From NCBI GenBank assembly GCA_965227805.1, contig CBDDGJ010000003.1, forward strand, positions 434,001 through 498,000: DNA of 64,000 nt, given 5' to 3'. Shown here piece by piece: positions 33,969 through 43,356 of the stretch. The notes below the pieces were generated by a model. That model searched no databases. It worked only from the letters and a program-made list of their open reading frames with translations, and was not told the origin of the DNA. Both the position numbers and the translations under genes were made by a program. How positions within the stretch are numbered: the first letter of the stretch is position 1; each line of letters opens with the position of its first letter. The stretch comes from CBDDGJ01 sp965227805 (lineage in GTDB: Bacteria; Pseudomonadota; Alphaproteobacteria; RS24).

Positions 33969-35126
33969 TTATGCGAAATAAGCCGCTATTATTTTGCGAT
34001 AAATTTGCGTCAGCTGCTCTATATCGCTTACCGGCACATGCTCATTTATTTTATGCATGGTTTTGCCGACAAGACCAAATTCGATAACCGGGCATATATC
34101 TTTTATAAAACGCGCATCCGATGTGCCGCCCGTGGTTGAAAGTTCGGGCGTTTTGCCGGTTATCTCTTGCACCGCTTTGCCGACACTTTCAACAAAACCA
34201 TCTGGTGTGGTCAAAAACGCCTCACCACTATGCGCGAGGCGAAGCGTGTAAGTGCTGTTAATGGCGATTTCAGCCAGTGCGTCATGCACCCATTTATCAA
34301 GGCTATCGCGCGTCCATAAATCATTATAGCGAATATTAAAGCGTGCCTGTGCCCGGGCAGGGATGAGATTTGTGGTCGGGTTATTGACGTCAATCGTGGT
34401 CACTTCCAAATTGCTCGGCTGAAAATGCGGCGTGCCAGCATCAAGTTTTTTATCTGCTAAATGCGCCAATAGGCGTAGCATATCCGTAACAGGGTTTTGT
34501 GCTAGATGCGGATAGGCAACATGGCCTTGTGTGCCTTCTACCACAAGCGTGCCATTTACGCTGCCGCGCCGCCCAATTTTTATCATGTCTCCCATTTCTT
34601 GCGGATTGGTCGGCTCACCAACAAGGCAATGGGTAATGGTTTGCTTTTGCTGCTTTAGCCACGCCACCATTTTGGCCGTGCCGTTAATGGCGGGGCCTTC
34701 TTCATCGCCGGTAATGAGCAGGCTGATAGACCCATGCAGGAGAGGTTTTTGTGCAAGATAGCGTGAGATGGCAGCGATAAAGGCCGCAATTGCCCCCTTC
34801 ATATCAGCCGCCCCGCGCCCCCATAGGCACCCATTGTCAATATGTCCCGAAAAGGGGGCGCGCTCCCAGTCATCGGCTGCGCCAACGGGCACGACATCAA
34901 CATGGCCGGCAAAACATAAATGCGGCGCGCCTTCGCCCAGCCGTGCATAAAGATTATCCACCGTCGCTGTGCCGGCTTCGCTAAAGGGCAAACGCGTGCA
35001 GTGAAACCCTAAGCCCTCTAATGCCTGTTGCACGATATCCAAAGCCCCCGCATCTTCCGGTGTTACAGAGGGGCAGCGTATTAACGTGGCCGCAAGTTCA
35101 AGCGCATCTATCGGCTCACGCGTCAT
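33969..35126 (-). CDS. dapE: Succinyl-diaminopimelate desuccinylase
   Basis: DapE removes the succinyl group to yield LL-diaminopimelate for lysine and peptidoglycan synthesis. The 385-residue M20-family metalloenzyme shows HLCFAGHVDVVPVG (first zinc histidine), GRGAADMKGAIAAF and LLITGDEEGPAINGT with the catalytic glutamate pair, and the C-terminal zinc histidine in VGKTMHKINEHVP. It shares a TAATG overlap with dapD upstream. Confidence 0.96.
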   Translation of the reverse strand: MTREPIDALELAATLIRCPSVTPEDAGALDIVQQALEGLGFHCTRLPFSEAGTATVDNLYARLGEGAPHLCFAGHVDVVPVGAADDWERAPFSGHIDNGCLWGRGAADMKGAIAAFIAAISRYLAQKPLLHGSISLLITGDEEGPAINGTAKMVAWLKQQKQTITHCLVGEPTNPQEMGDMIKIGRRGSVNGTLVVEGTQGHVAYPHLAQNPVTDMLRLLAHLADKKLDAGTPHFQPSNLEVTTIDVNNPTTNLIPARAQARFNIRYNDLWTRDSLDKWVHDALAEIAINSTYTLRLAHSGEAFLTTPDGFVESVGKAVQEITGKTPELSTTGGTSDARFIKDICPVIEFGLVGKTMHKINEHVPVSDIEQLTQIYRKIIAAYFA

Positions 35127-35953
35127 TATACATCCCGCAATAAATCATTGATTGAAGTTTTAGACCGCGTTTGTGCATCTACACGCTTTACGATAACCGC
35201 ACAGGCAAGGGCAGGCTTTCCTGCATCGGCAGGCAAAGTGCCCGGCACAACAACCGCATAGGGGGGCACTTCGCCGCGATAGATCTCACCCGTTTCGCGA
35301 TCAATAATTTTGGTCGAAGCACCCAAAAATACGCCCATAGATAACACCGCGCCCGCGCGCACAATCACACCTTCAGCGACTTCGGAACGCGCGCCAATAA
35401 AGCAATTATCTTCAATAATTACCGGATTAGCCTGCAAAGGTTCAAGCACCCCCCCAATCCCCGCGCCGCCGGAAATATGCACATTTTTGCCAATTTGCGC
35501 GCAAGACCCAACCGTTGCCCATGTGTCAACCATTGTGCCATCATCCACATAAGCCCCCAAATTGACAAAGCTCGGCATAAGCACAACGCCCTTGCCGATA
35601 TAGGCAGAATGGCGCACAACACAATGCGGCACCGCCCGAAAGCCTGCAGCAGAAAACGCCTGCGCGTCCCAGCCCGCAAATTTGGACGGCACCTTATCCC
35701 ACCACTGGCTTGCGCCTGGTCCGCCGCTAATCGGGTGCATATCATTTAGCCGGAAAGACAGCAGCACCGCTTTTTTTACCCATTGATTAACCTGCCATGT
35801 TTCACCGTTTTTTTCGGCAACGCGGATTTCACCCCTATCAAGTAAAGCAAGTGTTTCATTTACCCCATCGCGTATAGCCCCCATTGTTGTGGGGCTTATG
35901 TTTTGAATGTCATCAAAGGCTGTTTCAATTATATCTTGTAATGCTTTTGTCAT
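35126..35953 (-). CDS. dapD: Tetrahydrodipicolinate N-succinyltransferase
   Basis: DapD adds succinyl-CoA to tetrahydrodipicolinate, the step before transamination and DapE. The 275-residue protein is a left-handed beta-helix with hexapeptide repeats at about 100-215 and the family stretches SFVNLGAYVDDGTMVDTWATVGSCAQIG and HISGGAGIGGVLEPLQA. Next to dapE it defines the succinylase route to diaminopimelate in this organism. Confidence 0.97.
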   Translation of the reverse strand: MTKALQDIIETAFDDIQNISPTTMGAIRDGVNETLALLDRGEIRVAEKNGETWQVNQWVKKAVLLSFRLNDMHPISGGPGASQWWDKVPSKFAGWDAQAFSAAGFRAVPHCVVRHSAYIGKGVVLMPSFVNLGAYVDDGTMVDTWATVGSCAQIGKNVHISGGAGIGGVLEPLQANPVIIEDNCFIGARSEVAEGVIVRAGAVLSMGVFLGASTKIIDRETGEIYRGEVPPYAVVVPGTLPADAGKPALACAVIVKRVDAQTRSKTSINDLLRDV

Positions 35954-35968
35954 AAGTGTGCTTTCTTT

Positions 35969-36622
35969 TTATAAATTGATTAAAAACGTGGTTAAATCCT
36001 GTGTGCTATAGTCAATATGCTGATTATTTACCATAGTCGCTTTTTTATCACGAATATATATTGTTGTCATACCCAGCGCAGAAGCCGGTTCCAGATTGCG
36101 TGCCGAATCTTCAAAAAAAGCCGCCTTTTCAGGCCGCGCGCCAAAATGTGCCAGCATAGCCGGATAAATATGCGGCGTGGGCTTGGGAATAAAATCAGCA
36201 TGAAAAATATCAAAAATATCATCAAATAAAGCCTCTACCCCAAGCCGTGCCAATACGCGCGTGCTATGGGTGTGTGTGCTATTGGTGAAAATAAATTTTT
36301 TCCCCGGTAATTTTTCCAGCGCGCCTGCCAAAGCCGGATTAGGCGCAAGGGCGTGCAGTGCATCTGCATCAATATCATGCACATAATCCAGATAGTCATG
36401 TGGCGGCATATTATGCCTGTCTATCAGCCCGGCCAATGTTGTGCCATAATCACGCAAATATTGTTTTTGCAGATGAAAGGCTGCATCATGCGAAAGCTCT
36501 AAATAGGCGGCAACAAACTCTGTCATCCGCCGCTCAATCTGTTGCATAATTGGGCTGCCGCGCGGATAGAGCGTATTATCCAGATCAAAAATCCAATAGT
36601 CTATATGTGATAAATCGGCCAT
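35969..36622 (-). CDS. HAD-family pyrimidine 5'-nucleotidase-like hydrolase
   Basis: The 217-residue protein has the HAD nucleophile motif FDLDNTLYP (D13 and D15), motif II in FTNSTHTH, the lysine in FIPKPTPHIY and the FFEDSARNLEPA motif with the metal-binding acidic pair. It matches the SDT1/YjjG-type group annotated as pyrimidine 5'-nucleotidase, which routinely sits between argB and dapD in alphaproteobacteria. The physiological substrate is uncertain. Confidence 0.88.
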   Translation of the reverse strand: MADLSHIDYWIFDLDNTLYPRGSPIMQQIERRMTEFVAAYLELSHDAAFHLQKQYLRDYGTTLAGLIDRHNMPPHDYLDYVHDIDADALHALAPNPALAGALEKLPGKKFIFTNSTHTHSTRVLARLGVEALFDDIFDIFHADFIPKPTPHIYPAMLAHFGARPEKAAFFEDSARNLEPASALGMTTIYIRDKKATMVNNQHIDYSTQDLTTFLINL

Positions 36623-37627
36623 TTAATCCAAATTAACCATCCAGTATTTATCCGCGCCCGTATCAATGCGGCGAAACCCTGCCCGATCAAGCCCCTGTGC
36701 CGTGCATGCATCATGGTCAATAATATCAAAGCGCGTGGATTTTACACACATAAAAACATCACCACCCCAGTTTTTTACTTTTCCGTTCTGCACGAGAATA
36801 TTCCCCGCTTCATCCACCGCCTCGGCATAGGTGAAATAATAGCGTTCAGTGAGGTCTTCATTTATGGCTTGCATACATTTTTGTGCGGGGATACGTATCC
36901 AGCCTCTGCTTTGGAAGCCTTGTTCATGCACCATACCGATTGCAGCCCATACCATATGGGGTGTGTTGTTACAAAAATGTAACCCACGTTTGGCGCGTCT
37001 TGTTTCGGCAATGTCATAGATTTTATCGAATAAAACGCCGCTACGCATATTTGTCGCAAGATTATATTGTTTTTGAACATCGGCGATGGCCGTGCGTGTG
37101 GAAATGCCATTATAGCCGTCAATCACACCAATATCATAGCCAATATCTTGCAAGAGGCGTTGAATCCCTGCCCTTAGGGCGCGGGTGCCAAAAGATTCAT
37201 GCTCGGAAAGCCGCACAACCGAAGCACGGTCATTGCGATCAATAATCGCAAAATCACCTGTCATAAAACCACGTTTGCGGCAATCGCGGCGCCCTTCAAT
37301 CTGAAAATCCATTCCTGTCGGCTGCACGCAAAACCGTTCTGTGCCTTCATAGGTGATAACATCGCCCGCATGCACCGGGTCAGAGACTGCGTGTAAAAAA
37401 AGTTCTGCTGTTTGCGGCGCATCATGTAACAGGCTGGTGCAGGCTCCCGGCTTTAAGTGAAACCATCCTTCGCTATTGCTGATAAGCCCATGTTGAAACG
37501 CTACGGCAAGTTTCAATATATGGCTGGTTTCGTTACAAAAGCGTGTTGCGGCGCGTGCCTCATTTATAGATATGTTACCCGCAAAAAGCACAATATATAA
37601 GAATAAACCATAAGTAAAATAACGCAT
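36623..37627 (-). CDS. Exported protein with two DUF1036 domains around a peptidoglycan-binding-like domain
   Basis: The 334-residue protein has a signal peptide (about 1-27) and two DUF1036 repeats, at about 30-115 (RFCNETSHILKLAVAF, GWFHLKPGACTSL) and 215-300 (HFCNNTPHMVWAAIGM, GWIRIPAQKCMQAI). Between them lies IQRLLQDIGYDIGVIDGYNGISTRTAIADVQKQY, which resembles a peptidoglycan-binding domain. DUF1036 is mainly alphaproteobacterial and of unknown role; an envelope role is inferred. It fits tightly between the HAD gene and argB, sharing a TAATG overlap with argB. Confidence 0.85.
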   Translation of the reverse strand: MRYFTYGLFLYIVLFAGNISINEARAATRFCNETSHILKLAVAFQHGLISNSEGWFHLKPGACTSLLHDAPQTAELFLHAVSDPVHAGDVITYEGTERFCVQPTGMDFQIEGRRDCRKRGFMTGDFAIIDRNDRASVVRLSEHESFGTRALRAGIQRLLQDIGYDIGVIDGYNGISTRTAIADVQKQYNLATNMRSGVLFDKIYDIAETRRAKRGLHFCNNTPHMVWAAIGMVHEQGFQSRGWIRIPAQKCMQAINEDLTERYYFTYAEAVDEAGNILVQNGKVKNWGGDVFMCVKSTRFDIIDHDACTAQGLDRAGFRRIDTGADKYWMVNLD

Positions 37628-38550
37628 TATTTGCTGTCCGTTTTTGCGATAAGTGTGCCAACGCCAAGCTCTGTAAAAAGTTCCAGCAAAATGGCTTGCG
37701 GCACACGCCCATCCAAAATAACCGCAGCCCCTACGCCGCCCTTTACGGCTTCTATGGCGGTTTCCAGTTTGGGGATCATACCGCCTTGGGCTGTTTTATT
37801 GCGAATAAGCTGTCTGGCCTTTGTGACACTGGCGCGTTTAATAAGCGCGCCCTTTTTATCCAGAACGCCGGCCACATCGGTAAGCAATAAAAGCCGTTCG
37901 GCCTTAAGTGTCGCCGCAACAGCGCCGGCGGCCATATCTGCATTGACGTTAAGGCTTTGCCCATTGGCTGCCATGGCGATGGGGGCTATCACCGGAATAA
38001 TATCGAGTTTCACAATATCATATAAAAAGTCTGCGTTTACGCTTTGTGGTTTTCCGACAAAGCCCAAATCAATTATTTTTTCAATATGGCTATCGGGGTC
38101 GCGTAATTTGCGCTTGGTCTTGCGGGCTTTGATTAAATTGGCATCTTTGCCCGAAAGCCCGATAGCGGTGCCACCGGCCTGATTTATCGCGGTTACAATT
38201 TGTTTATTTACGGCGCCCCCAAGCACCATTTCAACCACTGCAATGGTTGGGGCATCGGTAATGCGTAAGCCCTGGGCAAATTTACTTTGAATGTTTAGCC
38301 GTTCGAGCATGGTTGCGATTTGCGGCCCCCCCCCATGCACAATTATCGGATGCACCCCGGCTTGTTTAAGCAAGACCACATCACGGGCAAAACCAGCCAT
38401 AAGCGCGGCATCGCCCATAGCGTGGCCGCCAAATTTGATGACGATAATTTTGCGGTCATAACGCTGCATAAAGGGCAAGGCTTCGGTGAGAATATGCGCT
38501 TGTTCCAACCATGCTGCCGAGCTTTGCGGGGGCTTTTGTTTTTGTGCCAT
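37627..38550 (-). CDS. argB: Acetylglutamate kinase
   Basis: ArgB phosphorylates N-acetylglutamate, the second step of arginine synthesis. The 307-residue protein has VIKFGGHAMGDAAL, VHGGGPQIATMLERLNIQSKF and the C-terminal KGGVGAAVILDGRVPQAILLELFTELGVGTLI, all standard for the amino acid kinase family. The extended N-terminus (about 25 residues) is the form usually feedback-inhibited by arginine; that is family knowledge, not shown here. Confidence 0.96.
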   Translation of the reverse strand: MAQKQKPPQSSAAWLEQAHILTEALPFMQRYDRKIIVIKFGGHAMGDAALMAGFARDVVLLKQAGVHPIIVHGGGPQIATMLERLNIQSKFAQGLRITDAPTIAVVEMVLGGAVNKQIVTAINQAGGTAIGLSGKDANLIKARKTKRKLRDPDSHIEKIIDLGFVGKPQSVNADFLYDIVKLDIIPVIAPIAMAANGQSLNVNADMAAGAVAATLKAERLLLLTDVAGVLDKKGALIKRASVTKARQLIRNKTAQGGMIPKLETAIEAVKGGVGAAVILDGRVPQAILLELFTELGVGTLIAKTDSK

Positions 38551-38574
38551 ATTTATATCTCTTACATAATTTTA

Positions 38575-39231
38575 TTATTTATAGCCTAAAGCATCCATAT
38601 CAATCAATCCGGCAATCTGTGTGCGAATTATATCAATGCCGATATGTTTTTGCGCCGAGCTTGTAATAATATGCGGATGTGCGGCGGGGCGTTTGCGTAA
38701 AAAATCATGGCACGCCTTTTCGCATTTTTCCCGCAAATCTGCACTTATTTTATCGCATTTGGTTAAAATAATCTGATAGGGCACGGCTGCCTTATCCAGC
38801 ATATCCATCATATGCGCGTCATTTTCTTTTACCCCGTGCCGGCTATCAATCAATATGAAAAGCCGGCGTAATTGCGCGCGTCCGCTGATATAATCATTTA
38901 TGAGCTGGTTCCAGCGCGCGATTTTTTGCTTGCTTTCGCGCGCATAGCCATAGCCGGGCATATCGACCAGCCAGGCGATTTCTCCATTTTGTCGCTCGGC
39001 GGCGGGGAGGAAAAAATTAAGCTCTTGCGTGCGCCCCGGTGTGTTAGATGTGCGCGCTAAATTTTTTCGCCCGCTAAGCGCATTAAGCAGGCTGGATTTT
39101 CCGACATTAGAGCGCCCCGCAAAGGCAATCTCAACGCCCGTGCTTTGGGGCAAAGCCTCAAGCTGGACAATACCAAAGCGAAATTCGCATTTTTGGGCAA
39201 AAAGCCATTTTCCTGCCGCCGCATGCGCCAT
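38575..39231 (-). CDS. engB: Ribosome biogenesis GTPase EngB/YsxC
   Basis: EngB is a small essential GTPase that helps assemble the 50S ribosomal subunit. The 218-residue protein has G1 in AGRSNVGKSSLLNAL, the G2 threonine in NTPGRTQELNFF, G3 in LVDMPGYGYA and G4 in ILTKCDK. Its place between yidC and argB is conserved in alphaproteobacteria. It starts 10 bases after the yidC stop. Confidence 0.96.
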   Translation of the reverse strand: MAHAAAGKWLFAQKCEFRFGIVQLEALPQSTGVEIAFAGRSNVGKSSLLNALSGRKNLARTSNTPGRTQELNFFLPAAERQNGEIAWLVDMPGYGYARESKQKIARWNQLINDYISGRAQLRRLFILIDSRHGVKENDAHMMDMLDKAAVPYQIILTKCDKISADLREKCEKACHDFLRKRPAAHPHIITSSAQKHIGIDIIRTQIAGLIDMDALGYK

Positions 39232-39241
39232 GTCACTTATC

Positions 39242-41044
39242 TCATTTTTCCTGTTTCGGGGGTGATCGTTTTAGGTTAAGATTTTCCAGTAATTCAATAT
39301 CCACCCCATTGCGCCGCATGATAATGCCCTGCTGCAAAATAGAAAGAAAATTATTCCATGCCCAGTAAATCACCAAGCCGGCGGGGAAACTCGCCAGAAT
39401 CAAGGTAAAGAAGAGCGGCATATATTTGAATATTTTCGCCTGTATCGGATCGGGCGGTGCGGGGTTCATTTGCATTTGCACAAACATGGTGATGCCCATT
39501 AAAATCGGCCATATGCCAAGCATTAAAAATCCAGGCGGATCCCAGGGGATAAGCCCAAACAGATTAAACAGGCTGGTCGGGTCGGCGGCGGATAAATCGG
39601 TTATCCACCCGAAAAAGGGCTGGTGGCGCATATCGATCGTGATAAATAACACCTTATAAAGTGCGAAAAATACCGGGATTTGTAACAGGACGGGTAGACA
39701 TCCGGCAAGCGGATTGAGTTTTTCTTCCCGATAAATTTTCATCAATTCCTGCTGTTGGGTCACGCGGTCATCCTTATAGGTTTCACGCAATTTGAGCATA
39801 AGCGGTTGGAGTTTTTTCATCTTGGCCATGGTTTCATAAGACCGATTGGCCAGCGGAAAGAAAAATAATTTCAAAATCACCGTAACCAATAAAATCGCAA
39901 CGCCATAATTCCCGACAAGATTATAAAATATCTGCAAAGCGCTGAACATAGGTTTGGTTAGAAAATAAAACCAGCCCCAATCAATCAGTAAATCAAAACG
40001 GGTCACACCATTATCCGCATAGGCATCAATAATATCTACCTGCTTGGCGCCTACGAAAAAGCGGGTTTCGCTTTGGGTGCTGCCGCCTGCGGGAATATTA
40101 TGCGCGCCTAACAAATAATCACTGCGATATATTTCATCATCACTATGCGGTGCGTTTTTGGCGCTAAAGCGCGCGCTTATCTGTGCCTCTTGCGGGGGAA
40201 TAAGTGCCGCTGCCCAGTATTTATCGGTGAAGCCCAACCAGCCGCCTGTATCTTTAAGTTTTACCGCTCCATCTTCACGTAAATCATCATAATCTATTTC
40301 TTGTAGGCCACTTTCCTCCCAATAGCCAATGGGGCCTTCATGCAAAATAAACAGGCCGGTAATGTCTGGCCGCCCGATGCGGGTGATTTGCCCGAAGGGA
40401 TAAAGCGTCACCACTTGCGTGCCGGTATTGCGCACGCTTTGGGTAATGGTAAACATGAAATTATCATCTACGGAAATATAGCGGGTAAACTCCAACCCCG
40501 TGCCATTATCATAGCGCAAGGTAACAGGCGTTTGCGGGGTTAGCGTATCGCCCGCCACAAGCTGCCATAAGCTATGTTCGTCAGGCAGATTAAGCGCCAT
40601 ATTATCGGCACCAATCCAGCCAAAACGTGCCTGCCAGGGGTTCCCCGCTCCCTTGGTGGGTGCCAATAGGTTAACGCGCGGCGCATCTTCTGCGGGTGTT
40701 TGGGCATAGTGGGTGAGCGATAAATCATCAAAGCGTGCACCCAGCAGCGCGATGGAACCAGAAAATTGCGTTGTTTCAATGCGAATACGCGGGCTTGTTG
40801 CAAAGTCAGTATGCTTGATTTTTGTTTCTACCTCTGGCAGTGCTGTTGCATTATTTTGGCCAGCGGGGGCATCTTGCACGCGTAAGTCTTGCGCATTGGC
40901 CTGTTTATCAGCTTCGGCCTCGGCCAACATAGCAAGTTCTGCCTGGCGTGCCGCCTCTTTGGGGGCAACCACAAAATATTGCCAGCCAAGCAATACGCCA
41001 AGGCTTAAAATAACTGCAAAAATAAAATTACTATTATCGTTCAC
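39242..41044 (-). CDS. yidC: Membrane protein insertase YidC
   Basis: YidC inserts proteins into the inner membrane alone or with SecYEG. The 600-residue protein is the long Gram-negative form: an N-terminal span (about 8-24), a large periplasmic P1 domain (about 55-340), then five spans in the conserved insertase core, with LNPLAGCLPVLLQIPVFFALYKVL and the conserved arginine in the YETMAKMKKLQPLMLKLRETYKDD region. It lies directly downstream of rnpA. Confidence 0.97.
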   Translation of the reverse strand: MNDNSNFIFAVILSLGVLLGWQYFVVAPKEAARQAELAMLAEAEADKQANAQDLRVQDAPAGQNNATALPEVETKIKHTDFATSPRIRIETTQFSGSIALLGARFDDLSLTHYAQTPAEDAPRVNLLAPTKGAGNPWQARFGWIGADNMALNLPDEHSLWQLVAGDTLTPQTPVTLRYDNGTGLEFTRYISVDDNFMFTITQSVRNTGTQVVTLYPFGQITRIGRPDITGLFILHEGPIGYWEESGLQEIDYDDLREDGAVKLKDTGGWLGFTDKYWAAALIPPQEAQISARFSAKNAPHSDDEIYRSDYLLGAHNIPAGGSTQSETRFFVGAKQVDIIDAYADNGVTRFDLLIDWGWFYFLTKPMFSALQIFYNLVGNYGVAILLVTVILKLFFFPLANRSYETMAKMKKLQPLMLKLRETYKDDRVTQQQELMKIYREEKLNPLAGCLPVLLQIPVFFALYKVLFITIDMRHQPFFGWITDLSAADPTSLFNLFGLIPWDPPGFLMLGIWPILMGITMFVQMQMNPAPPDPIQAKIFKYMPLFFTLILASFPAGLVIYWAWNNFLSILQQGIIMRRNGVDIELLENLNLKRSPPKQEK

Positions 41045-41055
41045 CTGTTATCCTC

Positions 41056-41406
41056 TCAAATTATGGTTTTATGAATATGCCGTAAGGCGCGTTTTAAGTC
41101 TTTTTTTAATGTTTTATAAGGCATTGTGGGTGTGATAAAGCGGCCAATCAGCACATAATCGAACCCTTGCTTGCCGTGACGCGGTAAAATGTCCCTGGCT
41201 AAAGCACGTAAACGGCGACGAATACGATTGCGGGTGACGGCATTGCCGGTTTTTTTGCTGGCGGTAAGACCAAATCGCATTGTTGATGTATCTTGCTTGC
41301 GGGCTTGTAGCACCAGTGCGCGGGTAACATATTTTTGCGCTTTTGCGGCAGCTAAAAAGTCGCGCCTTATGCGGATTGTCTCTAAATTATGCTGTTCCGA
41401 CGGCAT
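41056..41406 (-). CDS. rnpA: Ribonuclease P protein component
   Basis: RnpA is the protein subunit of RNase P, which trims tRNA 5' leaders. The 116-residue version starts at MPSEQHNLETIRIRRDFLAAAKA and has the RNR motif in NAVTRNRIRRRLRALAR. A longer frame from a GTG at 41460 would overlap rpmH by 32 bases; the shorter start matches typical protein length but has no clear ribosome site, so translation may be coupled to rpmH. Confidence 0.92.
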   Translation of the reverse strand: MPSEQHNLETIRIRRDFLAAAKAQKYVTRALVLQARKQDTSTMRFGLTASKKTGNAVTRNRIRRRLRALARDILPRHGKQGFDYVLIGRFITPTMPYKTLKKDLKRALRHIHKTII

Positions 41407-41428
41407 TACAAGCGGCGGGATACATGAT

Positions 41429-41563
41429 TTACGCAGATAAGCGCTTGCGTCCACGCGCACGCCGCCGCGCTAACACCAAGCGACCTGCCTTAGTTGCCAT
41501 ACGTGTGCGAAAGCCGTGGCGACGCTTGCGCACCAAATTGCTGGGTTGAAACGTCCGTTTCAT
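41429..41563 (-). CDS. rpmH: 50S ribosomal protein L34
   Basis: The 44-residue reading frame MKRTFQPSNLVRKRRHGFRT and onward to GRKRLSA is the classic L34 sequence, too short for most gene callers. It heads the rpmH-rnpA-yidC block on the minus strand with a GAGGAG-type site (41571-41576) upstream. Confidence 0.97.
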   Translation of the reverse strand: MKRTFQPSNLVRKRRHGFRTRMATKAGRLVLARRRARGRKRLSA

Positions 41564-41711
41564 TTTAGTCTCCTCAACAGGTAAATTGTGTAGGCGGCAT
41601 AGCTAAATATAGCGCTAAAGTCAATCATATATGGGCATTTAATTCTGCTTTTTGCGCGATTACTATGCTTTTTTCTTGCTGCTTTCGGGCATGATGGCTA
41701 GTGTGGCGCTT

Positions 41712-42761
41712 ATGGAACAAGACGTGGTAAAGACGGGTAAGCGCAATTTAATTACCGATATTGCCTCTTTTACGGTTGGGCATGCGGTTGATAATGCGGC
41801 GCGCACGGGCGTTACAGTTATTGTGCCAGAAAAGCGGGCGGTGGCCGCATGTGATGTGCGTGGTGGCGGGCCGGGCACGCGCGAAACCGATGCGCTAAGG
41901 GCAGAAAATCTTGTCGATGAAATTGATGCGGTGGTGTTAGCGGGTGGCTCGGTTTATGGGCTGGACGCCGCAGCGGGCGTTACGGCCTGTTTGGGCGCAC
42001 AGGGGCGCGGTTTTCAAACCGGAGCGGCGATGCCCTCGCCCATTGTGCCGGCGGCCATTATATTTGATCTCGCCAATGGTGGCGACATAGGCTGGGGCGA
42101 AACACCGCCTTATCATGATTTGGGCCGTGCGGCTTTTGGTGCACGCGCGACAGAGTTTCCCTTGGGCAATCAGGGGGCGGGCTTTGGGGCTGTTGCCGGC
42201 AACATAAAAGGTGGGCTTGGATCGGCCTCTGCACTGCTGGACGGGCTAGAGGTCGGTGCGCTTATGGTCGCCAATCCAGTCGGTTCGGTTATGGATGCAA
42301 ACGCACGGCTATGGGCGCAAGATATGGCGCTTATGCATGAGGGCGTTTTGGAATATGGCACAGCAACATTAATGGCGCGTGCTCCACAAATGCTTTCACA
42401 CCCCCTGCAAAACAGCAAATTAGCCGGCGCATTTACGGGGGCAAATACCAGTATTGGCGTGGTGGCGAGCTCGGCGGATCTAACCAAGGCCGAGGCCATG
42501 CGCGTTGCGCTTATGGCACAAGATGGTCTGGCGCGTGCCATACGCCCTATTCATACGCCTTTTGATGGCGATACGATTTTTGTCCTGGCAAGTGGCGCGC
42601 GTCCCTTAGCGGCATCACCAGAGATGCGCCCTTTGCGTTTGGCACTTTTGGGCGCACTTGCGGCAGATTGTGTAAGCCGCGCCATCGGGCGTGCGATATG
42701 GGCGGCGGCTGATCTGGGTGAGATAAACGCTTACCAGCGCTATGTCGCCTCTTCCGGTTAA
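41712..42761 (+). CDS. DmpA/P1-family N-terminal nucleophile peptidase
   Basis: This 349-residue protein belongs to the DmpA family of self-cleaving beta-aminopeptidases. The proposed self-cleavage site and nucleophile is S171 in IKGGLGSASALLDG, preceded by GAGFGAVAGN; VLAGGSVYGLDAAAG and the N-terminal NLITDIASFTVGHA also fit. Starts at 41694 or at a TTG at 41652 are possible, but ATG 41712 places the family N-terminus best. Members act on D-amino or beta-peptides; the natural substrate is unknown. A signal peptide is not obvious. Confidence 0.85.
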   Translation: MEQDVVKTGKRNLITDIASFTVGHAVDNAARTGVTVIVPEKRAVAACDVRGGGPGTRETDALRAENLVDEIDAVVLAGGSVYGLDAAAGVTACLGAQGRGFQTGAAMPSPIVPAAIIFDLANGGDIGWGETPPYHDLGRAAFGARATEFPLGNQGAGFGAVAGNIKGGLGSASALLDGLEVGALMVANPVGSVMDANARLWAQDMALMHEGVLEYGTATLMARAPQMLSHPLQNSKLAGAFTGANTSIGVVASSADLTKAEAMRVALMAQDGLARAIRPIHTPFDGDTIFVLASGARPLAASPEMRPLRLALLGALAADCVSRAIGRAIWAAADLGEINAYQRYVASSG

Positions 42762-42885
42762 GCGATTTACTTACAAAATTTCCCCAAAAACAGGGAATTG
42801 CACATGCCCTCTATTCAGGATATAAAGGAGAACATACGCATGGCGTAAGCCGTGAATAATATCTCTATGGTCTAAAGGAAAGCAA

Positions 42886-43320
42886 ATGCAACAAAGATTA
42901 AGCATAATTACATTAGGTGTGCGCGATATGGCAAAAGCGCGTGAATTTTATCTGGACGGTTTGGGCTGGAAAGAAGCCGAAGCAAGTAAAGCATATGAGG
43001 CGATTACCTTTATCCAAATGAATGGGTTTCTTTTGGGGTTGTTTGACCATGAATCCTTGGCGGAAGATGCTAATGTGCCAGAAAACCGTTCTGATTTTCG
43101 TGGGTTTGCGCTGGCATATAATACACGTAGCCGCGAAGAAGTGGATGAAGTGCTGGCGCATGCCAAAGCCGCAGGGGCCACAATCACCAAGCCTGCACAA
43201 GATGTATTTTGGGGCGGCTATAGCGGTTATTTTTCTGACCCGGATGGCTTTTTATGGGAAGTCGCCTTTGGCCTTGAAGCCGAAATTACCGAAGAAGGCT
43301 ATTTGATTTTGCCCGAATAA
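42886..43320 (+). CDS. Glyoxalase/VOC-superfamily protein
   Basis: The 144-residue protein begins QRLSIITLGVRDMAKAREFYLDGLGWKE and contains GYSGYFSDPDGFLWEVAF, the two betaalphabetabetabeta modules of the vicinal oxygen chelate fold. Substrate cannot be inferred. It has an AAAGG ribosome site and precedes the ABC exporter gene by 36 bases, so the two may be co-transcribed. Confidence 0.85.
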   Translation: MQQRLSIITLGVRDMAKAREFYLDGLGWKEAEASKAYEAITFIQMNGFLLGLFDHESLAEDANVPENRSDFRGFALAYNTRSREEVDEVLAHAKAAGATITKPAQDVFWGGYSGYFSDPDGFLWEVAFGLEAEITEEGYLILPE

Positions 43321-43356
43321 TCGGCTAAGCACGATATATAGTGCGAAAGGATAAAG

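Noticed and set aside
41056..41563. Replication origin near rpmH-rnpA
   Set aside because: In many bacteria these genes lie next to dnaA and oriC, but no dnaA gene, DnaA-box cluster or AT-rich unwinding region is visible here, and alphaproteobacteria usually separate them.
41652..41711. N-terminal extension of the DmpA-type peptidase from a TTG, resembling a signal peptide
   Set aside because: There is no ribosome site for the TTG and the family N-terminus fits ATG 41712. A start at 41694 cannot be excluded.
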